A stretch of DNA of 64,000 nucleotides from Mesorhizobium sp. SOD10 (GTDB taxonomy: Bacteria; Pseudomonadota; Alphaproteobacteria; Rhizobiales; Rhizobiaceae): NCBI GenBank assembly GCA_000824805.1, contig CCNA01000012.1:124001-188000 (forward strand). The letters are read 5' to 3'. The stretch's first letter is position 1. The number at the start of each line of letters is the position of its first letter. The notes under the pieces are model-generated. The model saw nothing but the letters and a program-made list of their open reading frames with translations. It searched no databases and was not told the origin of the DNA. Made by a program: the position numbers and the translations under genes. Of the stretch, positions 18,947 to 28,167 are shown one piece after another.

Positions 18947-19837
18947 TCAGCCTGAGATAATTTCGTAATGAAGGTTCTGGGCGTCGCCGAGGGAGGATCT
19001 GCGTCCAGGCGAGATGATGCCGGAGCCGAAGAGGAGAATATCTTCGCGGCGTACGAATACTTCTTGGTTGGTCCCCATCGACACAAATGTGCCCGACGAG
19101 CTTCGCTCGATAAGCCAGGCCTTGCCATTCGAAATGGTGAAGGTCGCATGGTGCCGCGAGACCCAGGGCCGCTGGACGACGATATTGCATTCCGGAGATC
19201 GGCCGATCGTCACGAATTCGTTGTTTCGGCAGGATTGCAACAGATCGCCATAGCGGATGACCAGATTGATCTGCCGCGGCAAGGCGGAGCGCCTGTCGAC
19301 AAAGGTGCCCCGCCTGGCGATGTGCGTGGTGAGTGCGCCATCGTCGCTCCCCAACGTATAGACATCGAAGAGTTCTTGCTTCCCCTTGAAGGCCATTTTG
19401 TCGAGGAGCCGCAAAGCACCGCGGCTGCCCGCGGAAAGGGCTTCGAAGAAGCTCTGGCTGATCAGGACCTCCCCGGGGTTGGCCGTGGCGGACAACCTTG
19501 CGGTGACATTGACAACGTCGCCGAATACCGCGCCCCGCGCGCGAATGAACGCCCCGAAATGCAATCCGATCCGGGATCGCAATGGCCCTTTCGTCAGTTG
19601 GCTGCTGATTTCGCAGACGGCCTTCAGCGCCGCCTCCGGCCTCTCGAACAGGCTGAGCACGTCATCGCCCTTCGAGTAAATGAAATCACCGCCGTGCCGG
19701 GCGACGATCGCGCGTATCGCGTCGAGGCAATTCGAGATTTGCTGCAGAGCGGCATCGTCGCCGATGCGCTCATAGAGCGGCGTGCTGCCCACGACGTCAG
19801 CCAAGAGGACTGCGGCTAGAAGTCTCTCCTGATCCAT
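18947..19837 (-). CDS. Class III adenylate/guanylate cyclase domain fused to an FHA domain
   Basis: 296 residues. Residues about 1-165 form a class III cyclase domain: metal Asp in LLADVVGSTPLYER, second Asp in SKGDDVLSLF, and NVTARLSATANPGEVLIS with the Asn/Arg pair. The position usually Lys before the second metal site reads Tyr (DFIYSKGDD), so nucleotide choice is uncertain. Residues about 190-285 carry an FHA phosphothreonine-binding domain with TIGRSPECNI and VSRHHATF. Cyclic nucleotide synthesis could therefore be controlled by a Thr-phosphorylated partner. No kinase gene is adjacent; PrkA is 15 kb away and no link is implied. No transmembrane segment, so cytoplasmic. Confidence 0.85.
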   Translation of the reverse strand: MDQERLLAAVLLADVVGSTPLYERIGDDAALQQISNCLDAIRAIVARHGGDFIYSKGDDVLSLFERPEAALKAVCEISSQLTKGPLRSRIGLHFGAFIRARGAVFGDVVNVTARLSATANPGEVLISQSFFEALSAGSRGALRLLDKMAFKGKQELFDVYTLGSDDGALTTHIARRGTFVDRRSALPRQINLVIRYGDLLQSCRNNEFVTIGRSPECNIVVQRPWVSRHHATFTISNGKAWLIERSSSGTFVSMGTNQEVFVRREDILLFGSGIISPGRRSSLGDAQNLHYEIISG

Positions 19838-20262
19838 CGACTCTTATCCGCCCCGAGAACGCCGCGTGTATAACATATCAAAGTCGACCTTGACTTATCT
19901 ACTTGTGCGCCGGGGGCCGCAAGGCGCCACGGGGCAAGTGCTTTGGCGCGGTTGTCGCGGACGGACGGGCATCTGCCTTCGCTCGTCCCGCCAAACGACA
20001 CGCTTCTCCCCACGGGATTTGCGCGCATCGCGATCGCGCTGGCCGCCATGCGCCTTGCAGGCCGATAACTTGCTGCCGCAGGCATGATGACGCGCAGCCG
20101 CAGCATTCCCCTCGACCATCGATGCGACTGGCCGCGCCACGCCGCGCGACGGACGATCTTTGCATGGAGCGCAGCTAGGGTTCCCGCACCCTGCATGGAG
20201 AGCGACCGGATCGGCCTGCGAAGCGTTGGGTCGCCCACCGGCCTGCCAGCCGGCCGCTGGTG
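19838..20262. other. 425-bp intergenic stretch, no gene recognised
   Basis: Several open frames exist on both strands but none has a ribosome-binding site, coding bias or a recognisable protein family; the longest minus frame overlaps the cyclase start. It may hold the cyclase promoter. No RNA structure was recognised. Confidence 0.5.
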
Positions 20263-20643
20263 CTACTGATTGTCGACGCAGGCGTCAGCCAAGCATCCCT
20301 CGATCTGCTTGAGAAAGCTGATGCCAGGGGTGTCATCTTCGAGGATTCTTTCCATCATAACTCCGTCGGCGTGACAGGCCGTTGCCTTGTGTAAGCCCAC
20401 TAGGGCCTGGGACAACGTTTGGGCGTCGGACCCATTGAGCGTTAGCGCGTCCGGGGGCTCGAAAAACAGCGCGGCGACAGGCGCGCCTTTCAGCAGCTCT
20501 TGCGCGTCGGTGGCTTTCCCCAGCGATATCAAGACCGTCTGGTCCTTCGGCTCGAGTGCCACATTTGCCTGAGGAGCGATATCGCAGGCGAGTGCCGAAC
20601 TGTTCGAGAGCACGACGGTTGCAAAAGCTACAATGGAGCGCAT
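20263..20643 (-). CDS. Hypothetical exported protein
   Basis: 126 residues. The first 20 (MRSIVAFATVVLSNSSALAC) look like a signal peptide with cleavage at ALA, so it is probably periplasmic. Four Cys remain (at CDI, ACHAD, GCLAD, ACVDN), which may form disulfides. No domain was recognised. It lies downstream of the sigma/anti-sigma genes on the same strand but 100 bp away, so cotranscription is possible. I do not assign a function. Confidence 0.6.
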   Translation of the reverse strand: MRSIVAFATVVLSNSSALACDIAPQANVALEPKDQTVLISLGKATDAQELLKGAPVAALFFEPPDALTLNGSDAQTLSQALVGLHKATACHADGVMMERILEDDTPGISFLKQIEGCLADACVDNQ

Positions 20644-20745
20644 TCATCTTCCCGCAAAGATCCGGCTGCCGCGCCACTCCGCTGCAAGCCGCGCGAGAAT
20701 TCAACTTGGGCGATCCGGCGTCCATGAGGACACACGCAAGTCGAG

Positions 20746-21675
20746 CTAGCCCGGGCTGCCGGCCGCTGGATTGGCGATGATCGCCGCCCGGAAGCGGGCG
20801 ACGAAATCGTCCAGCGCCGGGCGTTCGGCATCCGAGATCGCCCAGTAAGAGAAGGCATCGTCGGTCCAGTGGACCAGAAGGAAGCCGCCGGCCGAGAGAT
20901 CGTCCGCCACCGGCACCGATTTGGCCTCGTTCTGCCGGGGCGCGGCCACCAGCGTGATCAGGTGCTCGTGATGGCGGTAGACCAGCGCCGGCATCGGCCT
21001 GTCGCCGATCACCTCGACACGTCCGCCGAGCAGCGCGTAGCCATCCTTGGCCATGTCCGGTGCCGGCGGCGACACGCCGATGCGCCCGTCGAGCCACGGC
21101 TTCACCGTGTGGCGGTCGGACGAGACGATGTCGACCGGGCTCGCCGCGAGCAGGCTGCGGCGATGGCCATTGGCGACGGCGACCGCAAAGCTCTCGGCGC
21201 CATTGTCCGCCGTCGCCAGCCACTGCGTCGCGCCGCTGGCGAGGAACGCCGTCAGCACGATCGAGGCCGCCATCTGGCGCCAGTCGAAAGAGTTGAACCA
21301 GCGTGCCGCGCGCGGCCGCATCTCGACGACGTTGCTCTGCTGTTGCGGCTGAACGGAGGGCGGCACTTCCGCCTTTACGGGCCCAGCCCGTGCGGCTTCC
21401 ACATCCTCTGCGTCTTTTGCCGCGCCGATCGCCGCGATGCGCGTCAGGAAATCGTCGCTGACCGTCGGGCGCGGCACGCTGGCGAGAGCGCCGCGCAGCG
21501 CCACCAGCCGCGCATGCTCGGCGGCAAGCTCCGGATCGGCGGCCATGCGCCGCTCGACCGCCAAAGCGGCCGCGGCATCGAGCTCGCCATCGACAAGGGC
21601 GTGGATCATCAGCTTCATATCCTGCGGGTCTTGCGGCAATCCATCCTCACGCGGGCGATTTTCATGCGGGCTCAT
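20746..21675 (-). CDS. Transmembrane anti-sigma factor
   Basis: 309 residues. The N-terminal 90 residues have the anti-sigma layout (DMKLMIHALVDGELDAAAALAVERRMAADPELAAEHARL) with a helical zinc-less anti-sigma domain; a single membrane helix follows at about residues 140-158 (MAASIVLTAFLASGATQWLA), then a periplasmic domain. It should bind and hold the upstream-encoded ECF sigma factor at the membrane. The ATG at 21675 has GGAGGG seven bases upstream and lies 14 bases inside the sigma gene, a usual sigma/anti-sigma overlap. The signal it senses is unknown. Confidence 0.88.
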   Translation of the reverse strand: MSPHENRPREDGLPQDPQDMKLMIHALVDGELDAAAALAVERRMAADPELAAEHARLVALRGALASVPRPTVSDDFLTRIAAIGAAKDAEDVEAARAGPVKAEVPPSVQPQQQSNVVEMRPRAARWFNSFDWRQMAASIVLTAFLASGATQWLATADNGAESFAVAVANGHRRSLLAASPVDIVSSDRHTVKPWLDGRIGVSPPAPDMAKDGYALLGGRVEVIGDRPMPALVYRHHEHLITLVAAPRQNEAKSVPVADDLSAGGFLLVHWTDDAFSYWAISDAERPALDDFVARFRAAIIANPAAGSPG

Positions 21676-22234
21676 GGTGGCGCCCTCCAAGTTCCGTCAT
21701 CAAGAGGCCACGGGCCCGTGCCAGCCGCGACATCACCGTGCCTTGCGGCACGCCGAGCATGGCGGCGATTTCGCGGTAGCTGAGGCCGTTTATGTCGCGC
21801 AGCACCAGCGTTTCGCGGAAGGCTTGCGGCAATCCGGCGATCGCCGCTTCCACCGCCGCCGAATTCGCCTTGGCGACCAGCGCCGCCTCCGGGCTGTCGG
21901 CATCGGAGCCGGGCGGCGGCGACACATCGTCGAGATCGGCGAGGTCGCCGACGGCGACCACGCTGCGCGGACGGTTCTTCGCCATCCATGTATAGGAGGC
22001 ATTGCGCACGATGGTGAGCAGCCACGCGCGGGGGTTTCCCCCAGAGAAGCCGGCAATGCCCGCATGCGCCTTGAGACAGGCCTCCTGCACGACATCCTCG
22101 GCATCGGCCTGATTGCCGGTCAGCCAGCGGGCGAGCGACAGCGCATCACCAAGATGGGGCAGCACCACCTCGGCGAAACGCGCGGCCAGCATCTTCTCGC
22201 TCAACACCGTTCCGCCGTCGGGCGCTCCCGCCAT
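21662..22234 (-). CDS. ECF-family RNA polymerase sigma factor
   Basis: 190 residues from the chosen ATG. Sigma region 2 is at LSLARWLTGNQADAEDVVQEACLKA with the DAEDVVQE signature; region 4 contains LVLRDINGLSYREIAAMLGVPQGTVMSRLARAR with its helix-turn-helix. The open frame runs further upstream, with a possible start at 22429 that would add a 65-residue Ser/Pro-rich extension; I prefer 22234 because homologues from memory begin shortly before VLSEKMLAARFAEVVLPHL. The partner anti-sigma gene overlaps its end. Not the general-stress EcfG, which would sit beside nepR and phyR. Confidence 0.88.
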   Translation of the reverse strand: MAGAPDGGTVLSEKMLAARFAEVVLPHLGDALSLARWLTGNQADAEDVVQEACLKAHAGIAGFSGGNPRAWLLTIVRNASYTWMAKNRPRSVVAVGDLADLDDVSPPPGSDADSPEAALVAKANSAAVEAAIAGLPQAFRETLVLRDINGLSYREIAAMLGVPQGTVMSRLARARGLLMTELGGRHHEPA

Positions 22235-22463
22235 GGGTCTGCCGCCGCCCTCAGCGGCAGGCGACGATCTGTCCCTGCTCGTGCGGGAAAAGATCGCGAC
22301 CGCAGGCGATGGCGCCTGCTTCGAGGGAGGAGAAGGCATCGGTATCACCGAAGTCAAGGGTCTCGGAAGCAAGGGCGCCTCGGAAGGGGACGGCGCATCG
22401 CTGGCTGCAACGGGGATGCTCGCCGTCATGGTCGTGGATCTCGACGGGTGCGATCGGCACGGA

Positions 22464-22589
22464 TCAGGGCCGGCGGCGGGGTGGTACCGCCCGGAACAGG
22501 TGCGCCCAACCGCAGCGCTCCAAGGGACCACGGCGGCTGAGGCCTCCGCCCTCTTCGGCGCGTGCGTATTTGTCTTCCTGCCGCTTCAT
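22464..22589 (-). CDS. Possible 41-residue basic peptide upstream of the ECF sigma gene
   Basis: ATG at 22589 is preceded by AGGAGA at a good distance and the frame closes at 22464. The peptide starts MKRQEDKYARAEE and ends with Arg/Pro residues (VPPRRRP). It has no known domain and little conservation can be judged. It could be a leader peptide or a chance frame behind a good ribosome-binding site. Confidence 0.3.
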   Translation of the reverse strand: MKRQEDKYARAEEGGGLSRRGPLERCGWAHLFRAVPPRRRP

Positions 22590-22634
22590 GATGGTCTCCT
22601 GCTGTTGCGCACAAAGGCGCATGCCCTGGAGACC

Positions 22635-22669
22635 GGCTGACCGGCCCGTTTATTCCCGGCCGGTCGGCC
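22635..22669. terminator. Hairpin between chrA and the sigma-factor region
   Basis: GACCGGCC (22639-22646) pairs with GGCCGGTC (22658-22665), and the stem can extend by a few pairs. It lies just past the chrA stop. A TTTT follows on the plus strand only, so termination of chrA is plausible but not certain. Confidence 0.4.
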
Positions 22670-22706
22670 TTTTCGTTCACGCTAACGTGATCGGAGGCGC
22701 ATGGCC

Positions 22707-24092
22707 CTACAGCGCCAGCAGCGCAAGCCCGGCCAGCGCCGAGGCCGCCAGCGTCGGCAGCATGCCGAGTTTCAGCCTGAACATGGCGACCATCGCCGCC
22801 GCCGAGAGCAGCGCGGCGCGCCAGTCGAGCGAGGACAGGACCGGCACTTCCACCCCCCAACCGACGCTTGCGACCTTGCCGAACACGACATGCAGCGCGA
22901 ACCACAGCGCAAGGTTCATGATGACGCCGACGACCGCCGCGGTGATCGCGCCCAGCGCCGCCGCCAACGCCTTGTTCTGCCTGAGCTGCTCGATGTAGGG
23001 CGCGCCCAGAAATATCCAGAAGAAGCAGGGGACGAAGGTGGTCCAGAGCGTCAGCGCCGCACCGAGCGATCCGGCAAGTAGCGGGCTGGCCATGCCGGCA
23101 TAGCGATAGGCAGCGGCGAAGCCGACGAATTGCAGCACCAGGATCAGCGGCCCGGGCGTCGTTTCGGCAAGGCCCAGCCCGTCGACCATTTGTCCAGGCG
23201 AAAGCCAGCCGAACGAGGTCACCGCTGCCTGCGCCACATAGGCGAGCACGGCATAGGCGCCGCCGAAGGTGACGACGGCCATCAGGCTGAAGAAACCGCC
23301 GATCTGCGCCCACACGCTGCCTGGCCCGGCCAGCAAGGCGATCAGCGCCACCGGCCCCAGCCAGACCGGCAGCCAGATGGCGACGGTGCGGATGGCGTGC
23401 CCTCGCTTCGGCATGGTGTGGCCGAGTTCGCCTCGCTCGAACATCAGGTCGACCACGCCCCGGCTGTCGGCGGTTTTGCCCTTGCCATGCGCCGAGCCCG
23501 AAAACAGCCCCGGCGCGAAGCGGTTGCCGGCCCAGCCGATGACCCCGGCTGCGAGTACGATCAGGGGGAACGGCACCTTGGCGACATAAATGGCGAGGAA
23601 GGCCGCCACGGCGATCGCCACCATCGCACGGTTTTTCAACGCCCGCTTGCCGATACGGATCACCGCCTCGACGACGACGGCGAGCACCGCCGCCTTGACG
23701 CCGAAGAACAGCGCCGCGACCACCGGCGCGTCGTTGTAGAGCATGTAGAAGCTGCTCAGGCCAAGCATGACCAGCGCGCCGGGCAGCACGAACAGGATGC
23801 CCGCGACGAGCCCGCCTGCGGTGCGGTGCAGCAGCCAGCCGACATAGACGGCAAGCTGCTGCGCCTCGGGCCCAGGCAGAAGCATGCAATAGTTGAGCGC
23901 GTGCAGGAAACGCTCCTCGCCGATCCAGCGGCGTTCCTCGACCAGTTCCTTGTGCATCAACGCGATCTGCCCGGCAGGCCCGCCGAAGGACAGCAGACCG
24001 ATCTTGGCCCAGAGCCGCGTCGCCTCGCGGAAGCTCGGCACGGCCGCGACATCGACCGTCGGCGTGGTGCCGTCCTTGGTGAGGGATGTCAT
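22707..24092 (-). CDS. chrA: Chromate transporter ChrA (long-chain, CHR family)
   Basis: 461 residues with two CHR halves. The first is marked by LWAKIGLLSFGGPAGQIALMHKELVEERRWI and LLPGPEAQQLAVYVGW; the second by FFSLMAVVTFGGAYAVLAYVAQ and GLAETTPGPLILVLQFVGF. About ten to twelve membrane helices are predicted by eye. ChrA exports chromate from the cytoplasm using the proton-motive force. The start at 24092 overlaps the chrB stop (ATGA), so the two are translated together. A further ATG-like extension to 24146 is not needed. Confidence 0.95.
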   Translation of the reverse strand: MTSLTKDGTTPTVDVAAVPSFREATRLWAKIGLLSFGGPAGQIALMHKELVEERRWIGEERFLHALNYCMLLPGPEAQQLAVYVGWLLHRTAGGLVAGILFVLPGALVMLGLSSFYMLYNDAPVVAALFFGVKAAVLAVVVEAVIRIGKRALKNRAMVAIAVAAFLAIYVAKVPFPLIVLAAGVIGWAGNRFAPGLFSGSAHGKGKTADSRGVVDLMFERGELGHTMPKRGHAIRTVAIWLPVWLGPVALIALLAGPGSVWAQIGGFFSLMAVVTFGGAYAVLAYVAQAAVTSFGWLSPGQMVDGLGLAETTPGPLILVLQFVGFAAAYRYAGMASPLLAGSLGAALTLWTTFVPCFFWIFLGAPYIEQLRQNKALAAALGAITAAVVGVIMNLALWFALHVVFGKVASVGWGVEVPVLSSLDWRAALLSAAAMVAMFRLKLGMLPTLAASALAGLALLAL

Positions 24093-24907
24093 TGTGCCTT
24101 GCCCCCGACCGGCCAGTTGTGCGTCTCGTCGGTGGCATCGCGGCACCAGCGGAAGAAGGCGTCATAGAGGAGCATGCCGGCTTCGAGCTGCTCCAGGTCG
24201 TCGCGGAACATGCGCGACAGGCCGAGCGAGGCGGCGAGGAACCCGGCCGCCTGCGGTATGAGGTCGAGGCGCGCCGTGTCCGCGCCGCGCACGATCAGCG
24301 CCAGGCGGTCGAGCGCATCGACGCGCAGGCCGAATTCCTCGATCATCGTGTCGAAGCTGCAGCGATCGCCACGGTGGCTCCAGAACACGCCTTCGATATC
24401 GAACGGAACCGCGCCGAAGCGGTCTGCGACCAGAGGCACCTCGGCCGGATCGACGAACAGGAAAACCGCATCGGGATCGACGAAGCGGCGGATCAGCCAG
24501 GGGCAGGCGATGCGGTCGACCTTCGGCCGCGAACGCGTGACCCATACTGTGCGTCCCTTTTCGTCGCGCGGCGGGATCGCGCCGGCGTTGACGAGCGGCG
24601 CCTTGGCGCCGGCCCAGGCCTCGAAGCCGCCTTCAAGCGACTCCGCCGGAATGCCTTCATGACGCAGCCATGCGGCAACGCCTTGCGAAAGCTTCTGCCC
24701 TCTCTGGCAGATCACGACGACTTTGCGCCTGGAAAATTCCGCAGCCCAGGTCGAGACGGTCCTGAAATCGCGCCGGCAAGACGCCGGCAGCAGGCGCGGA
24801 TCGGCTTCATAATCCTCATCGATGCGCACATCGACCAGGCAAGGCGCATCGGGCAGGCCGACGAGACGGGAAAGTTGCGGAACGGTGATTGCGGTTGTTG
24901 ATGGCAT
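24089..24907 (-). CDS. chrB: Rhodanese-ChrB fusion (chromate resistance protein)
   Basis: 272 residues. Residues about 5-105 form a rhodanese-like domain with CLVDVRIDEDYEADPRLLPAS and the active-site loop VVICQRGQKLSQG (Cys). Residues about 120-270 match the ChrB C-terminal domain, with WVTRSRPKVDRIACPWLIRRFVDPDA and FDTMIEEFGL. Classical ChrB has a different N-terminal half and acts as a chromate-responsive regulator, so this fused form may instead be a sulfur-handling or Cr-reducing enzyme. The ATG at 24907 follows CAGGAGGTGGACGCC, a strong ribosome-binding site. Cotranscribed with chrA. Confidence 0.87.
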   Translation of the reverse strand: MPSTTAITVPQLSRLVGLPDAPCLVDVRIDEDYEADPRLLPASCRRDFRTVSTWAAEFSRRKVVVICQRGQKLSQGVAAWLRHEGIPAESLEGGFEAWAGAKAPLVNAGAIPPRDEKGRTVWVTRSRPKVDRIACPWLIRRFVDPDAVFLFVDPAEVPLVADRFGAVPFDIEGVFWSHRGDRCSFDTMIEEFGLRVDALDRLALIVRGADTARLDLIPQAAGFLAASLGLSRMFRDDLEQLEAGMLLYDAFFRWCRDATDETHNWPVGGKAQ

Positions 24908-25083
24908 GGCGTCCACCTCCTGAACAAAGAGAGCCTGGACGCGATCGTTGGGCTGACGCCTCACGGGGTCATCGCGAGGTACCCCTTGCGGGAATGCTGG
25001 AACGGTCCCCCGCGATTGTCAAGAATTCAAATTGCCAGGGCGGGAAACTCCGCCCCGCGCTTTAACCGAAGCGGCCGTTGTCC

Positions 25084-25872
25084 TTACTGCGCCGTCCAGC
25101 CGCCATCCATCGGCAGGGTCGTGCCGGTCATCTGCTTGGCGGCGTCCGAGCACAGGAACAGCGTCAGCGCGGCAAGCTCCTCGACGGAGACGAATTCCTT
25201 GGTCGGCTGCGCGGCCAGAAGCACGTCGTGCTTGACTTGCTCCTCGGTCATGCCGCGCGCCTTCATCGTGTCGGGGATCTGCTTTTCGACCAGCGGCGTC
25301 CAGACATAGCCGGGCGCGATCGCGTTGACAGTGATGCCGTCTTGCGCCAACTCCAGCGCCACCGTCTTGGTCAGGCCGGCGATGCCGTGCTTGGCCGAGA
25401 CATAGGCCGACTTGAACGGCGAGGCGACCAGCGCATGCGCCGAGGCCGTGTTGATGATGCGGCCCCATTTGCGGCTCTTCATGCCGGGCACCGCCGCCTT
25501 GATGGCGTAGAAGGCTGCCAGAAGATTGATGCGGATGATGGCTTCCCATTTGCCGTCGGGAAATTCCTCGATCGGCGCGACGTGCTGGATGCCGGCATTG
25601 TTGACCAGGATATCGAGGCTGCCGAACGCCTCCTCGGCCTCGTGGACCATGGCGGTGACGGCGGCGCCGTCCATCATGTTGGCGCCCGAATAGCGGCACT
25701 TGACGCCGAAATCCTTCTCGATGCCGGCCCGCTCCTGCTCGATCGCCGCGGCGTCGCCCAGGCCGTTGATGGTAACGTTGGCGCCCTCGGCGGCGAAGGC
25801 ACGCGCGATTGCAAGGCCGATGCCGCTGGTCGAGCCGGTGACGAGCGCATTCTTCGAAGACAGGGAACCCAT
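25084..25872 (-). CDS. bdhA: 3-hydroxybutyrate dehydrogenase
   Basis: 262-residue short-chain dehydrogenase. NAD site ALVTGSTSGIGLAIARAF near residue 10, NNAGIQHVAPIEEFP, active site INTASAHALVASPFKSAYVSAKHG with Ser, Tyr and Lys, and the C-terminal MTGTTLPMDGGWTAQ typical of BdhA. It oxidises D-3-hydroxybutyrate to acetoacetate in polyhydroxybutyrate or ketone-body use. Start at 25872 matches the family N terminus MGSLSSKNALVTGS; the frame upstream has no SDR character. It diverges from adc and the patatin gene. Confidence 0.92.
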   Translation of the reverse strand: MGSLSSKNALVTGSTSGIGLAIARAFAAEGANVTINGLGDAAAIEQERAGIEKDFGVKCRYSGANMMDGAAVTAMVHEAEEAFGSLDILVNNAGIQHVAPIEEFPDGKWEAIIRINLLAAFYAIKAAVPGMKSRKWGRIINTASAHALVASPFKSAYVSAKHGIAGLTKTVALELAQDGITVNAIAPGYVWTPLVEKQIPDTMKARGMTEEQVKHDVLLAAQPTKEFVSVEELAALTLFLCSDAAKQMTGTTLPMDGGWTAQ

Positions 25873-26039
25873 GGGAGATCTCGCGACAGGAGGGCAGGAG
25901 GGAAGAGTATGAAGGCAGACGACCGGTAAGGCACATGATTTGTGCGCCGCAGCATCACAATGCCACACCAACATGTCGGCGCTGTTACAGCTTCGCGACG
26001 GCATTTGCCGGCTTTGGGGAAGCGCCGTCTCGGCATTGA

Positions 26040-26062
26040 CACGGCACTGTCATGCTGCCGTG
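26040..26062. promoter_or_regulatory. Inverted repeat in the bdhA-adc divergent region
   Basis: CACGGCA (26040-26046) and TGCCGTG (26056-26062) are exact inverted copies separated by nine bases. A TTGACA overlaps the left arm at 26036. It may be an operator for the divergent promoters; no known regulator motif was matched. Confidence 0.35.
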
Positions 26063-26122
26063 CAACATACTTGGCCAGCGCATTCGCGCTGGGTCATTTC
26101 AAACCTGTTTGGGGCACCAGCC

Positions 26123-26911
26123 ATGGAAATCGCCGATGTCGTGGAGCGCGCCTATGCGATGCCGCTCACCAACCCGTCCTTCCCGCCCGGCCCTTATCGG
26201 TTCTTCGACCGCGAATACATCATCATCACCTACCGCACGACGCGCGAAGCCCTCGAGGCCGTCGTGCCGGCGCCGCTCGAGATCGACGAGCCACTGGTCA
26301 AATACGAGTTCATCCGCATGCCGGATTCGACCGGCTTCGGCGACTACACCGAGACCGGCCAGGTCATCCCGGTGCGCTACAAGGGCCAGCATGGCGGCTA
26401 TGTGCATTCCATGTATCTCGACGACGACGCACCGATCGCCGGCGGGCGCGAGCTCTGGGGTTTCCCGAAAAAGCTCGCCAACCCCAAGATCGTGCATGAA
26501 GGCGAGGTGGTGGTCGGCACCCTCCATTACGGCAGCGTGCTCTGCGCCACCGGCACCATGGGCTACAAGCACCGCGAGGCCGACCACGACCAGGTTCTGG
26601 CCTCGCTCGCCGCGCCCAATTTCCTCATCAAGATCATCCCGCATGTCGACGGCAGCCCACGCATCTGCGAGCTGGTCCGCTATTACCTGACCGAGGTCAC
26701 GCTGAAGGAAGCCTGGACGGCGCCCGCCGCGCTCGACCTGCGCCCTCATGTGATGGCCGACGTCGCCAAGCTGCCCGTGCTCGACATCGTCTCGGCCGTT
26801 CACTTTACCGCCGACCTGACGCTCGGCCTCGGCGAAGTCGTGCATGATTATCTCGCTGACAATGGCCGATCGGCCGCCGGCGCGAAGGAACTGGAGAAAG
26901 CCGGTGCTTGA
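26123..26911 (+). CDS. adc: Acetoacetate decarboxylase
   Basis: 262 residues, like characterised Adc. It decarboxylates acetoacetate to acetone and CO2 through a Schiff base. The catalytic lysine region is visible as [14 protein letters not shown], with Lys116/117 close to Lys115 of the clostridial enzyme, and [15 protein letters not shown] at the N terminus matches the family. The start has GGGGC a few bases upstream. Its stop overlaps the GTG of the patatin gene by eight bases. With BdhA on the opposite strand the pair would form and remove acetoacetate; physiological acetone formation in rhizobia is uncertain. Confidence 0.92.
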   Translation: MEIADVVERAYAMPLTNPSFPPGPYRFFDREYIIITYRTTREALEAVVPAPLEIDEPLVKYEFIRMPDSTGFGDYTETGQVIPVRYKGQHGGYVHSMYLDDDAPIAGGRELWGFPKKLANPKIVHEGEVVVGTLHYGSVLCATGTMGYKHREADHDQVLASLAAPNFLIKIIPHVDGSPRICELVRYYLTEVTLKEAWTAPAALDLRPHVMADVAKLPVLDIVSAVHFTADLTLGLGEVVHDYLADNGRSAAGAKELEKAGA

Positions 26912-28064
26912 GCGTACCCGCAACAAGGCGGCCGCCGCCACCATCCAGGAGATCACCGCGCAATATGATCGCATCGCTCTGGTCTTCCAGGGCGGCGGCG
27001 CGCTCGGCGCCTATCAGGCGGGAGTCTATCAGGCGCTTGCCGACGCCGGCTGCGAGCCGACCTGGCTGTCCGGCGTCTCGATCGGCGCCATCAACGCCTC
27101 GATCATCGCCGGCAACGAGCCGAGCCGCCGCCTGCAGCGGCTGGAGCAGTTCTGGCAGACGATCTCGGGCCGCAAGATCTGGGCCTATACGCCCGAAGGC
27201 GACATCTATCGCGACATCCGCAACCAGACCTCGTCATGGATGACGATGACCATGGGCCAGCCCGGCTTCTTCAAGCCGCGCAGCCCCAACCCCTGGTTCC
27301 AGCTCTCGGGAGCGGAAGGCGCCACCAGTTTCTACGACACCGCCGAGCTCAAGGGCACGCTGGAAAGCCTGATCGACTTCGACGTGCTGAACGACGGCAA
27401 GAAGCGCTTGAGCGTCGGTGCGGTCAATGTCAGGACCGGCAACTTCGTCTATTTCGACACCGACAAGGTGCGCATCGGGCCGGAGCACATCATGGCGAGC
27501 GGCGCGCTGCCGCCGGCCTTTCCGTCGATCCGCATCGAGGGCGAATATTACTGGGACGGCGGCATCGTCTCCAACACGCCGCTGCAATATCTGCTCGACC
27601 AGGAGGAGGACCGCTCCTCGCTGGTGTTCCAGGTTGACCTGTTCAGCGCCCGCGGCGTGCTGCCGCGCGGCATGGCCGACGTCCTGTCGCGCCACAAGGA
27701 CATCATGTATTCAAGCCGCACGCGCCAGAACACCGACAATTTCCAGCGCATACACGCGCTCAAGATGAAGCTGCTCGACGCGCTGAAGCGTGTGCCGCCG
27801 GACCAGCTCAAGGATGGCGAGAAGGAACTGATGGCCGACTATTCCGACGCCGGCGTGGTCAACATCGTCCATCTGATCTACCAGCACAAAGGCTATGAAG
27901 GCCACGCCAAGGACTACGAGTTTTCCGGCACCTCGATGCGCGAGCACTGGGAGATGGGCCTGGAAGACACAGAGCGCACGCTGCGCCACAAGAAATGGCT
28001 GATGCTGCCCGACAATGCCGAAGGCGTCACCATCCACGACCTGCACCGCGAAGACCCGACCTGA
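26904..28064 (+). CDS. Patatin-like phospholipase
   Basis: 386 residues. A GTG at 26904 is preceded by GGAG and lies inside the end of adc. Patatin motifs: oxyanion hole [11 protein letters not shown] near residue 29, nucleophile GVSIGAINA with Ser59, and catalytic Asp218 in [12 protein letters not shown]-terminal DUF3734-type region follows ([19 protein letters not shown]). No signal peptide, so cytoplasmic or membrane-surface. In Rhizobiales this family clusters with bdhA and adc, which suggests a link to polyhydroxybutyrate granules or membrane lipid turnover; the substrate is not known. Confidence 0.88.
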   Translation: MLERTRNKAAAATIQEITAQYDRIALVFQGGGALGAYQAGVYQALADAGCEPTWLSGVSIGAINASIIAGNEPSRRLQRLEQFWQTISGRKIWAYTPEGDIYRDIRNQTSSWMTMTMGQPGFFKPRSPNPWFQLSGAEGATSFYDTAELKGTLESLIDFDVLNDGKKRLSVGAVNVRTGNFVYFDTDKVRIGPEHIMASGALPPAFPSIRIEGEYYWDGGIVSNTPLQYLLDQEEDRSSLVFQVDLFSARGVLPRGMADVLSRHKDIMYSSRTRQNTDNFQRIHALKMKLLDALKRVPPDQLKDGEKELMADYSDAGVVNIVHLIYQHKGYEGHAKDYEFSGTSMREHWEMGLEDTERTLRHKKWLMLPDNAEGVTIHDLHREDPT

Positions 28065-28167
28065 TCAGTCCTGCGCGGCGGCTTTTCAGTGGGCATCGTA
28101 TCCGTTGGCGGTGAGAATCCAGTCGTTCGATCGAGCGGATCGGCCCTACGAGATTGTCGAAACCCTC

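Noticed and set aside
19816..20238. A minus-strand frame before the cyclase gene
   Set aside because: It overlaps the cyclase start and has neither a ribosome-binding site nor a domain.
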